A stretch of DNA of 6,624 bases from Alphaproteobacteria bacterium (GTDB lineage: Bacteria; Pseudomonadota; Alphaproteobacteria; MED-G09): the NCBI GenBank assembly GCA_018658685.1, contig JABHUT010000180.1, forward strand, positions 1-6,624, in the 5' to 3' direction. The notes beneath the pieces were generated by a model. The model was not told the origin of the DNA and searched no databases. It saw only the letters and a list, made by a program, of their open reading frames with translations. Below, in pieces: positions 1 through 5,965 of this stretch; position 1 is the first letter of the stretch; each line of letters opens with the position of its first letter. A program made the translations under genes and the position numbers.

Positions 1-216
1 AAAGAAAAAAAGAAAAGATTTAGATATTATGCAAATGGATTGCTTGATTATGAGACATTAACTGGTGATGAAATTATAAATCTTCTAAAAGGAATTGAGC
101 CTATTCGAGAAAATCCTTCAGATGATGATACTGGAACTACAACTTTATCAGGATCTGTTCCCAAAACTGGAAATAAGAGCGCTCCAAAGACAGAGCCAGG
201 CCTTCAAGGTACATAA
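1..216 (+). CDS. ftsH: FtsH C-terminal tail (partial; apparent frameshift near base 30)
   Basis: This is the 3' end of the membrane-anchored AAA+ zinc metalloprotease FtsH, which degrades misfolded and regulatory proteins at the inner membrane. The ATPase and protease domains lie outside the window. From base 31 the frame reads ANGLLDYETLTGDEI, then LLKGIEPIREN and a polar, low-complexity tail containing SVPK, ending at TAA 214-216. The motif (A)LLEYETLTGDEI followed by a disordered Pro/Lys/Gly tail is typical of alphaproteobacterial FtsH. Upstream of base 31 this frame gives KKKRFRYY, unlike the family, whereas the next frame (codons from base 2) gives KRKDLDIM, which fits the helix expected before ANGLL. 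One base therefore seems to be missing at about 29-31. glmM follows after 27 bases, a known alphaproteobacterial order. Identity rests on about 70 residues but the motif is distinctive. Confidence 0.85.
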   Translation, partial: KEKKKRFRYYANGLLDYETLTGDEIINLLKGIEPIRENPSDDDTGTTTLSGSVPKTGNKSAPKTEPGLQGT

Positions 217-243
217 CCTTAGTCCAACCTAATGGGGGAATAG

Positions 244-1599
244 GTGATTAAAAAATTTTTTGGTACCGATGGAATAAGAGGTACAGTAAATGAATCTTTT
301 CTAACTGCTGAAACTGCCTTAAAATTAGGTATTGCGGCAGGAAAAGTTTTTACTCGAGGGCCACATATTCATAGAGTTGTTATTGGAAAAGATACTAGAG
401 TTTCGGGATATATGCTTGAAACAGCCTTAACATCCGGTTTTACTTCTGTAGGAATGGATGTTTTTTTATTTGGTCCGTTACCAACTCCAGCTGTTGCTTA
501 TCTTACTCAGGCTCTAAGGGCTGATTTAGGTGTAATGATAACTGCCTCTCATAATACTTATGAGGATAATGGTTTTAAATTATTTGGACCTGATGGATAT
601 AAGCTTTCTGATGAAAATGAACTTGAGATTGAAAAATTAATTCTTTCTGATGATCTTCTAAAGTTTCCAAAATCTAAGTATATAGGAAAAGCAAAAAGAA
701 TAGATGATGCTCAGGCAAGGTACATCGAGTATGCAAAGAGATCTTTCCCAAAAGATAAGACCCTTGAGAATATTAAAATTGTTTTAGATTGTGCAAACGG
801 AGCATCATACAAAGTCGCACCTGAGACTTTTTGGGAGCTTGGGGCAAATGTTATAGTTATTGGAAATCAACCCAATGGTAAAAACATTAATTTTAATTGC
901 GGTTCAACAAGTACTGATAATTTAAAAGCAAAAGTTATAAAAGAAAATGCTGATATTGGAATTGCCTTAGACGGCGATGCTGACAGAATAGTTATTATTG
1001 ACGAGAAGGGTGATGAGATAGATGGAAACTTGTTATTTGCTCTAATTGTTAAAAATATGAAAGAAAAAGAACTTTTAAATAATAAGTCAATAATATCTAC
1101 AATTATGGCAAATATGGCTTTAGAAAAATATTTATCTGAAATTAATTTAGATTTAATCAGAACGAGTGTTGGAGATCGATACTTAGTAGAATGTATGAGA
1201 GAAAATAATTCTAATATTGGTGGTGAGCCTTCTGGGCACATTGTTATGAGTAATTTTGGAAAAACAGGAGATGGTCTTATTGCTGCTCTTCAGATTCTTT
1301 CAATAATGTGTTCTGATCAAAGGCCGATAAGCGAAATTGTAAATTTATTTAAACTGTATCCTCAAAAAAATATTACTATCCCAATAAATGGAGAGGATCC
1401 ATTAACTGATAAAAATGTTCAAAATATTATAAAAGAGCAAGAGAATATTTTAGGAGGCTCTGGAAGAATTATAGTTAGAAAAAGTGGTACTGAACCGATA
1501 GTAAGAATTATGGTTGAATGCTTAGAGGTCGAATTAGCTAATAAGGCTGCTAATCAAATAGGCGATTCAATAAAGTCTTTAATTAATAAAAAAAACTAA
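244..1599 (+). CDS. glmM: Phosphoglucosamine mutase GlmM
   Basis: Cytoplasmic enzyme converting glucosamine-6-phosphate to glucosamine-1-phosphate, on the route to UDP-GlcNAc for peptidoglycan and LPS. The 451 residues match the usual family length (about 445-450). Visible signatures in order: N-terminal FFGTDGIRGT (5-14); phosphoserine loop TASHN (100-104), with the catalytic serine at 102 as in E. coli GlmM; metal-binding DGDADR (243-248); sugar-binding GGEPSGH (326-332); C-terminal phosphate-binding RKSGTEP (412-418). All four alpha-D-phosphohexomutase domains are therefore present with key residues intact. The start is GTG: an in-frame TAG (241-243) lies directly before it and the conserved FFGTDG motif begins four codons later, so no upstream start is possible. 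A purine-rich GGGGGAA (234-240) can serve as Shine-Dalgarno. Likely co-transcribed with ftsH. Confidence 0.97.
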   Translation: MIKKFFGTDGIRGTVNESFLTAETALKLGIAAGKVFTRGPHIHRVVIGKDTRVSGYMLETALTSGFTSVGMDVFLFGPLPTPAVAYLTQALRADLGVMITASHNTYEDNGFKLFGPDGYKLSDENELEIEKLILSDDLLKFPKSKYIGKAKRIDDAQARYIEYAKRSFPKDKTLENIKIVLDCANGASYKVAPETFWELGANVIVIGNQPNGKNINFNCGSTSTDNLKAKVIKENADIGIALDGDADRIVIIDEKGDEIDGNLLFALIVKNMKEKELLNNKSIISTIMANMALEKYLSEINLDLIRTSVGDRYLVECMRENNSNIGGEPSGHIVMSNFGKTGDGLIAALQILSIMCSDQRPISEIVNLFKLYPQKNITIPINGEDPLTDKNVQNIIKEQENILGGSGRIIVRKSGTEPIVRIMVECLEVELANKAANQIGDSIKSLINKKN

Positions 1600-1614
1600 C
1601 CTAAAAATTTTATC

Positions 1615-1640
1615 AGTTTTAGTTTGACTAAAACTTTATT
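1615..1640 (+). terminator. Perfect 9-bp hairpin after glmM, possible terminator
   Basis: AGTTTTAGT (1615-1623) is the exact reverse complement of ACTAAAACT (1627-1635), with a TTG loop. It lies 15 bases after the glmM stop. The stem is AT-rich and the following tract is only TTATT, so termination may be weak. The A/T runs on both sides would suit a leaky terminator. The hairpin is certain from sequence; its function is inferred from position. Confidence 0.5.
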
Positions 1641-1652
1641 AAATTATATCTC
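1624..1652 (+). promoter_or_regulatory. Candidate sigma-70 promoter for serC-serA-purA
   Basis: TTGACT (1624-1629) is a 5/6 match to the -35 consensus. Seventeen bases downstream lies TATCTC (1647-1652), a poor -10; TATATC (1645-1650) is the alternative with a 15-base spacer. Transcription would start near 1658-1660, exactly where the structured serC leader begins. The -35 box overlaps the loop and 3' arm of the preceding hairpin. In AT-rich DNA such matches are common, so the call rests mainly on the strong -35 and the position. Confidence 0.35.
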
Positions 1653-1657
1653 CTTAA

Positions 1658-1702
1658 TTGGGTTACCCCTCCCCAACGGGGGGCAACTATCTGCAAGGAT
1701 AG
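1658..1702 (+). promoter_or_regulatory. Structured 5' leader of serC (possible serC RNA motif)
   Basis: A GC-rich island in AT-rich DNA directly before serC. TTGGG (1658-1662) can pair with CCCAA (1672-1676); its loop holds CCCC (1666-1669), which can pair with the G run 1678-1683, giving an H-type pseudoknot. A simpler alternative is CCCC (1671-1674) with GGGG (1678-1681) around an AAC loop. Next, CTATC (1687-1691) pairs perfectly with GATAG (1698-1702) around TGCAAG. The Shine-Dalgarno AAGGA (1695-1699) is split between that loop and the 3' arm, ten bases from the serC ATG, so the hairpin could limit ribosome access. A conserved RNA named the serC motif is known upstream of serC in alphaproteobacteria; membership is my inference from gene, clade and position, not from a covariance search. 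The ligand or trigger is unknown. Confidence 0.55.
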
Positions 1703-1708
1703 ATTAAA

Positions 1709-2878
1709 ATGAATGATATAAAACCAAATACTAAGCCAGCATGTATTAATTTTTCATCTGGGCCATGTACCAAAAGACCGGGTTGGAGTGTAAACTCACT
1801 TAATGACGCTTTATTAGGTCGAAGTCACAGAAGTAAACTTGGTAAAGAAAAACTCCAAAATTCTATAAGTCAAACAATTGATCTTTTGAGGATTCCAAAA
1901 GGCTATAAGGTAGGTATAGTAGCGGGTTCCGATACTGGCGCAATAGAAATGGCGATGTGGAATCTTCTTGGCTCAAGACCTGTTGAAATTTTAGCTTGGG
2001 AGGTTTTTGGTAATGACTGGAAAAAGGATATACTTGAGCAATTAAAAATAAAAGATTCAAATACGCATGTTGCAGATTTTGGAAAAATACCAGATCTTTC
2101 AAAAGTAAATTTTAATAATGATGTAATTTTTACATGGAATGGAACTACTTCAGGAGTAAGAGTTCCGAATGCAAATTGGATCCCCTCAAAACGAGAAGGT
2201 TTAGTTTTATGTGATGCTACATCTGCCGTTTTTGCTCAAAACGTTGAATGGGAAAAACTTGATGTTGTTACTTTTAGTTGGCAAAAAGTTCTTGGCGGAG
2301 AAGCGGCTCATGGAATAATTGTTTTAAGTCCAAAAGCTATAGAGCATCTTGAGAAATTTTCCCCAAGCTGGCCAATACCAAAGATTTTTAGATTAACAAA
2401 ATCTAATAAGGTTATAGAAGGGGTGTTTAAAGGTGAGACACTCAATACTCCTTCAATGCTGTGTGTGGAAGATTATTTAGATGCATTAAATTGGGTTGGT
2501 GAAATTGGTGGTCTTAAGGCTTGTATAAAAAGAGCCAATGATAGTTTTGATTTTATTAATGCTTGGGTCAGTGATTCAAGCTCTATTGATTTTTTATGTC
2601 AGGAAACAATCAATAGATCAAATACATCAGTATGTTTAAAATTTAAAGATAATAGAGTTATTAATCTGGATGAGGATGCTCAACGAAATCTTGCAAAAGA
2701 AATTGGCGTCTTACTTGAACGTGAAGGTGTTGCGCTTGATATAGTTAATCATCGAAGTGCTCCCCCAGGTTTAAGAATTTGGACTGGTGCCACAGTTGAG
2801 CCAACTGATGTAAGTGCTTTACTACCCTGGATAGATTGGGCTTATAATCAAGCATTTAATGAGATAATTGGAAAATAG
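1709..2878 (+). CDS. serC: Phosphoserine aminotransferase SerC (alphaproteobacterial/Methanosarcina type)
   Basis: PLP-dependent class-V aminotransferase that makes O-phosphoserine from 3-phosphohydroxypyruvate and glutamate, step two of serine synthesis; it may also serve pyridoxal phosphate synthesis. The 389 residues match the subfamily distinct from E. coli SerC. Evidence: N-terminal FSSGPCTKRPGW (15-26); the SHRSKLGK segment (39-46); the PLP-phosphate loop GSDTGA (73-78); TWNGTTSGVRVPN (142-154), a subfamily hallmark; LCDATSA (167-173) with the cofactor-binding aspartate at 169; and SWQKVLGGE (190-198), with Lys193 as the Schiff-base lysine. The C-terminus has HRSAPPGLRIW. The ATG follows AAGGA by nine bases inside the leader hairpin described above. 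Its TAG stop overlaps the serA Shine-Dalgarno, suggesting translational coupling. The protein looks complete. Confidence 0.95.
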   Translation: MNDIKPNTKPACINFSSGPCTKRPGWSVNSLNDALLGRSHRSKLGKEKLQNSISQTIDLLRIPKGYKVGIVAGSDTGAIEMAMWNLLGSRPVEILAWEVFGNDWKKDILEQLKIKDSNTHVADFGKIPDLSKVNFNNDVIFTWNGTTSGVRVPNANWIPSKREGLVLCDATSAVFAQNVEWEKLDVVTFSWQKVLGGEAAHGIIVLSPKAIEHLEKFSPSWPIPKIFRLTKSNKVIEGVFKGETLNTPSMLCVEDYLDALNWVGEIGGLKACIKRANDSFDFINAWVSDSSSIDFLCQETINRSNTSVCLKFKDNRVINLDEDAQRNLAKEIGVLLEREGVALDIVNHRSAPPGLRIWTGATVEPTDVSALLPWIDWAYNQAFNEIIGK

Positions 2879-2886
2879 GAGCTATT

Positions 2887-4473
2887 ATGCCTAAAGTTTT
2901 AATATCAGATAAATTAAGCCCTAAAGCAGAAAAAATTTTTCTTGATCGAGGAATAGATGTTGATGTTATAACAGGGCTTGATCGAGATGATCTTATAAAG
3001 ATAATTGACCAGTATGATGGTCTGGCAATTCGTTCGTCTACAAAAGTAACAGAAAAAGTTCTTCAAGCTTCTGATAATCTAAAGGTTATAGGAAGAGCTG
3101 GGATTGGCGTTGATAATGTTGATATACCTTTTGCAACATCCAAAGGTATCGCAGTTATGAATACACCTTTTGGTAATGCAATAACAACTGCTGAACATGC
3201 TATTTCTATGACAATGTCTCTAGTAAGAAATATCCCTCAAGCAAATCAATCAACTCACCTTGGTAGTTGGGAGAAATCGAAGTACATGGGTACTGAAATT
3301 ACAGGAAAAACTATTGGCATTATTGGATGTGGAAATATTGGTTCAATTGTAGCTGATCGCGCTTTAGGTCTGAAGATGAAGGTTATTGCTTATGACCCAT
3401 TTTTAACTGAAGAAAAAGCTTTGGAAATAAAAGTCAAGAAAGTTGAATTAGATGAATTATTGAATTTAAGTGATATAATTACACTTCATGTTCCTTTAAC
3501 TGACCAAACTGCAAATATTATTAACAGCAAGTCCCTTAATGATTGTAGAGACGGTGTTTTTATAATTAATTGTGCAAGAGGGGGTCTTATTAACGAAAAG
3601 GATTTAAAAGATAGCTTGGATTCAGGCAAGGTAGCCGGGGCTGCTGTTGATGTGTATGAGGTTGAACCAGCAAAAGAAAGTATTTTTTTTGGTATGGAGA
3701 ATGTTATATGTACACCGCACTTAGGGGCATCTACATTAGAGGCTCAAGAGAATGTTGCTTTACAAGTGGCTGATCAAATGTCCGATTTTTTATTAACTGG
3801 AGCAGTTTCTAATGCGATTAATATGCCATCAATTTCAGCTAGCGAAGCTCCTATTTTAAAACCTTTTGTAAAGGTATCTGAGCAATTAGGGTTATTTGCC
3901 GGTCAATTAATGCCTTTAAACTTTGATGAGATAGCAATTGATTATGTTGGTGATGTTTCAGATTATAATTGTGCGCCAATAACGTCTGCTGCCGTAGCAG
4001 GAGTACTTAGCTCAACTTTACCTGATATAAATATGGTTAGCGCACCAACCATTGCTCGCGATAAAGGTATTGCGATTACTGAAACAAAAAAAGATGAACA
4101 TAGCGCCTATGAAAGTTATATTCGAATAAACCTAGTCTCTAAAAAAGAAAAATTCTCAATTGGAGGAACTATTTTTTCTGATGGCCAACCTAGGATTGTT
4201 CAAATTAATGGTATTAATTTAGAGGCCGGCCTTATGCCAAATATGCTTTACGTAACAAATAAAGATGTACCTGGTTTAATTGGCAGTTTAGGTAATATTC
4301 TAGGTGATGAAAAAATTAATATAGCAAGCTTTAATCTTGGAAGAACGGGTCCTTTAAAGGATGCAATAGCTCTAATAGGAGTTGATAAGGCTGTGAATGA
4401 AAATGTCATAAAAGAAGTTGAAAAACTTGATTCTGTAGTTCAAGTTAAGAGTCTAAATTTTAATATTATTTAA
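2887..4473 (+). CDS. serA: D-3-phosphoglycerate dehydrogenase SerA (long form with ASB and ACT domains)
   Basis: Cytoplasmic NAD-dependent enzyme oxidising 3-phosphoglycerate to 3-phosphohydroxypyruvate, the committed step of serine synthesis. At 528 residues it is the long form. Order: substrate domain, with RSSTKV (49-54) and GRAGIGVDNVD (69-79); NAD Rossmann domain with GCGNIG (147-152) and the adenine-ribose acidic residue Asp170 (YDP); catalytic Arg231 (NCARGG), Glu260 (YEVEP) and His278 (TPHLGAS); an allosteric substrate-binding domain at about 320-440; and a C-terminal ACT domain from about 452 (LYVTNKDVPGLIG to the end). The ACT domain suggests serine feedback inhibition, as in related enzymes, though this is not shown here. 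The ATG has a strong AGGAG (2877-2881) five bases upstream, overlapping the serC stop; the intergenic gap is 8 bases. No lesions seen. Confidence 0.97.
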   Translation: MPKVLISDKLSPKAEKIFLDRGIDVDVITGLDRDDLIKIIDQYDGLAIRSSTKVTEKVLQASDNLKVIGRAGIGVDNVDIPFATSKGIAVMNTPFGNAITTAEHAISMTMSLVRNIPQANQSTHLGSWEKSKYMGTEITGKTIGIIGCGNIGSIVADRALGLKMKVIAYDPFLTEEKALEIKVKKVELDELLNLSDIITLHVPLTDQTANIINSKSLNDCRDGVFIINCARGGLINEKDLKDSLDSGKVAGAAVDVYEVEPAKESIFFGMENVICTPHLGASTLEAQENVALQVADQMSDFLLTGAVSNAINMPSISASEAPILKPFVKVSEQLGLFAGQLMPLNFDEIAIDYVGDVSDYNCAPITSAAVAGVLSSTLPDINMVSAPTIARDKGIAITETKKDEHSAYESYIRINLVSKKEKFSIGGTIFSDGQPRIVQINGINLEAGLMPNMLYVTNKDVPGLIGSLGNILGDEKINIASFNLGRTGPLKDAIALIGVDKAVNENVIKEVEKLDSVVQVKSLNFNII

Positions 4474-4486
4474 TAAGGTAAACAAA

Positions 4487-5779
4487 ATGGCTAATGTTGC
4501 TGTTATCGGCTCACAATGGGGTGACGAAGGAAAGGGAAAAATAGTTGACTGGCTTTCCAATAGATCTGACGTTGTAGTTAGGTTCCAAGGAGGTCATAAC
4601 GCTGGTCATACATTAGTTATTGATGGTGTAACCTATAAATTAGCTTTATTACCATCAGGAATAGTAAGAGGCGGTAAACTTTCAGTAATAGGAAATGGAG
4701 TTGTTATTGATCCGTGGGCTTTATCTAAGGAAATTAAGTATATTACAGATCTAGGAATAAAGGTGACACCAGACAGCTTAAAAATAGCAGAAAATGCAAC
4801 ATTAATTTTACCGCTCCATCAGAGTCTTGATTCTTTGAGAGAGGGTAGTAATGATAATGTTAAAATTGGAACAACTAAAAGAGGTATAGGACCAGCTTAC
4901 GAGGATAAAGTAGGGCGGAGGTCTATTCGACTGGCTGATCTTGCTAATAAAGAAACTTTATCAGGGAAAGTTAAAAGATTAGTTGATCATCACAATATTA
5001 TTTTGAGAGGAATGGGTTATGAAGAACTTAATCCTAAAAATGTTCTTGATGAGTTGATAACTATTTCTGATCAAATTCTTCCTTATAAAGCAAGAGTTTC
5101 ATCTATTTTATCAGATGCTAGAAAGGCAGGAAAAAGAATTTTGTTTGAGGGTGCTCAAGGGGTAATGCTTGATATTGATCATGGAACATACCCTTTTGTA
5201 ACATCGTCTAACACAATTTCTCCAACAGCACTTTCTGGGGTTGGACAAAACATAAAGGCTTTAAACTTTGTTTTAGGAATAACTAAAGCTTATACAACTA
5301 GAGTTGGTGAAGGGCCTTTTCCTACAGAACAAGAAAATGAGGTTGGTGAAGAGTTAGGAAAAAAAGGACATGAGTTTGGAACAAATACCGGAAGAAAAAG
5401 AAGGTGTGGATGGATTGATGCTGTAATGGTAAGGCATGCCATAGAAGTTGGCGGAATAGATGGAATTGCTCTTACAAAGCTTGATGTTCTTGATGGTTTT
5501 GAAACTATAAAAATATGCACTAGTTATGAGTTGAATGGAGAAAAAATAGATTACCTTCCTATTGCTTCAGAGGATCAATTCAAAGTTGTGCCAATATATG
5601 AAGATGTAAAGGGTTGGAGCGAAACAACTTATGGAGCAAGAAGCTGGAACGACCTTCCTGCCGAAGCAATAAAGTATGTTAAAAGACTAGAAGAACTTAT
5701 TGGATGTTCAGTGTCACTTCTATCCACTAGTCCGGAAAGAGAAGATACCATTCTGGTTAAAGACCCTTTTGAAGATTAA
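4487..5779 (+). CDS. purA: Adenylosuccinate synthetase PurA
   Basis: GTP-dependent cytoplasmic enzyme joining IMP and aspartate to adenylosuccinate, the first step from IMP to AMP. The 430 residues match the family (about 430). Key features: QWGDEGKGK (10-18), with the catalytic Asp13 and phosphate loop; GGHNAGHT (35-42), with catalytic His41; GTTKRGIGPAYEDK (128-141), the IMP/dimer loop; EGAQG (221-225); TRVGEGPFPTE (271-281); GTNTGRKRRCGW (298-309), the aspartate/IMP-binding stretch; TKLDVLD (330-336) for guanine recognition; and the C-terminal STSPERED (413-420). The ATG has AAGG (4475-4478) eight bases upstream, and lies 13 bases after the serA stop, so it is likely last in the serC-serA-purA operon. 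Serine-derived glycine and one-carbon units feed purine synthesis, which gives a metabolic rationale for the grouping. Confidence 0.98.
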   Translation: MANVAVIGSQWGDEGKGKIVDWLSNRSDVVVRFQGGHNAGHTLVIDGVTYKLALLPSGIVRGGKLSVIGNGVVIDPWALSKEIKYITDLGIKVTPDSLKIAENATLILPLHQSLDSLREGSNDNVKIGTTKRGIGPAYEDKVGRRSIRLADLANKETLSGKVKRLVDHHNIILRGMGYEELNPKNVLDELITISDQILPYKARVSSILSDARKAGKRILFEGAQGVMLDIDHGTYPFVTSSNTISPTALSGVGQNIKALNFVLGITKAYTTRVGEGPFPTEQENEVGEELGKKGHEFGTNTGRKRRCGWIDAVMVRHAIEVGGIDGIALTKLDVLDGFETIKICTSYELNGEKIDYLPIASEDQFKVVPIYEDVKGWSETTYGARSWNDLPAEAIKYVKRLEELIGCSVSLLSTSPEREDTILVKDPFED

Positions 5780-5782
5780 AAA

Positions 5783-5800
5783 TTACTTGTAAGTTTTTTT
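5783..5800 (+). terminator. Weak candidate terminator after purA
   Basis: TTAC (5783-5786) and GTAA (5789-5792) can form a very short stem, followed after one G by seven T residues (5794-5800). The position, directly after the purA stop and before a riboswitch leader, is right for a terminator. However, the 4-bp stem with a 2-base loop is too small to be convincing. Confidence 0.25.
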
Positions 5801-5822
5801 GAATAGTTGTAACAATCTCTTT

Positions 5823-5904
5823 GTCCAAGGGGTGCCTTAAGGCTGAGATGGAAATTACCTGTCCCTTTGAACCTGATCCGGTTAATGCCGGCGTAGGAAT
5901 GGAT
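5823..5904 (+). promoter_or_regulatory. TPP riboswitch (THI-box) aptamer
   Basis: Aptamer that binds thiamine pyrophosphate and controls the gene downstream. The conserved core is all present and in order: GGGGTGCC (5829-5836), GGCTGAGAT (5841-5849), CCTGATCCGG (5872-5881), TTAATGCCGG (5882-5891) and CGTAGGAA (5892-5899). Helices visible: P1 GTCCA/TGGAT (5823-5827 with 5900-5904); P2 AAGGG with CCCTT (5827-5831 with 5863-5867, sharing one base with P1); P3 GCC-TTAA-GGC (5834-5843); P4 CCT/AGG (5872-5874 with 5895-5897); P5 CCGG-TTAATG-CCGG (5878-5891). P3 is reduced to three pairs and a tetraloop. The aptamer ends 61 bases before the receptor start codon. Confidence 0.96.
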
Positions 5905-5909
5905 TTTTT

Positions 5910-5957
5910 CTCTACCGCCTCATCAATAATCGTTTCTGCTTATTAATTTAGTAGGAG
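5910..5957 (+). promoter_or_regulatory. Probable translational expression platform of the TPP riboswitch
   Basis: CTCTAC (5910-5915) can pair with the receptor's Shine-Dalgarno stretch GTAGGAG (5951-5957): six pairs with one bulged G. A small AATAA/TTATT helix (5925-5929 with 5940-5944) stacks inside. The same anti-Shine-Dalgarno can instead pair with GTAGG (5893-5897) in the aptamer, breaking helix P4. The two pairings are mutually exclusive, which would switch translation off when TPP stabilises the aptamer. No clear intrinsic terminator is seen between aptamer and gene. The pairing is visible; the mechanism is inferred. Confidence 0.5.
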
Positions 5958-5965
5958 TTTTTTTA

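Noticed and set aside
5..12. A-run (seven A then G) in ftsH as a programmed -1 frameshift site
   Set aside because: The run could in principle shift the base-2 frame to the base-1 frame, but the family-like residues (KDLDIM) continue in the base-2 frame past the run to base 31. The break is therefore later and looks like a missing base, not slippage.
867..1241. Minus-strand open frame of 124 codons inside glmM
   Set aside because: It lies wholly within a conserved gene, has low-complexity Ser/Ile/Phe-rich content typical of an antisense shadow in AT-rich DNA, and shows no family signature.
1648..1655. CCTT (1652-1655) as an anti-Shine-Dalgarno for serC
   Set aside because: Only four pairs with AAGG, and it probably lies upstream of or at the transcription start, so it may not be in the RNA.
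1863..2102. Minus-strand open frame inside serC
   Set aside because: It is antisense to the conserved PLP domain and has no recognisable domain; it is a shadow.
5290..5520. Minus-strand open frame inside purA
   Set aside because: It is antisense to invariant PurA motifs and Ser/Pro/Thr-rich as expected for a shadow.
5787..5815. Promoter for the riboswitch-receptor unit (TTGTAA, 17 bases, TAACAA)
   Set aside because: Spacing is right and a promoter is expected here, but the -10 matches only three of six bases, too weak to annotate.
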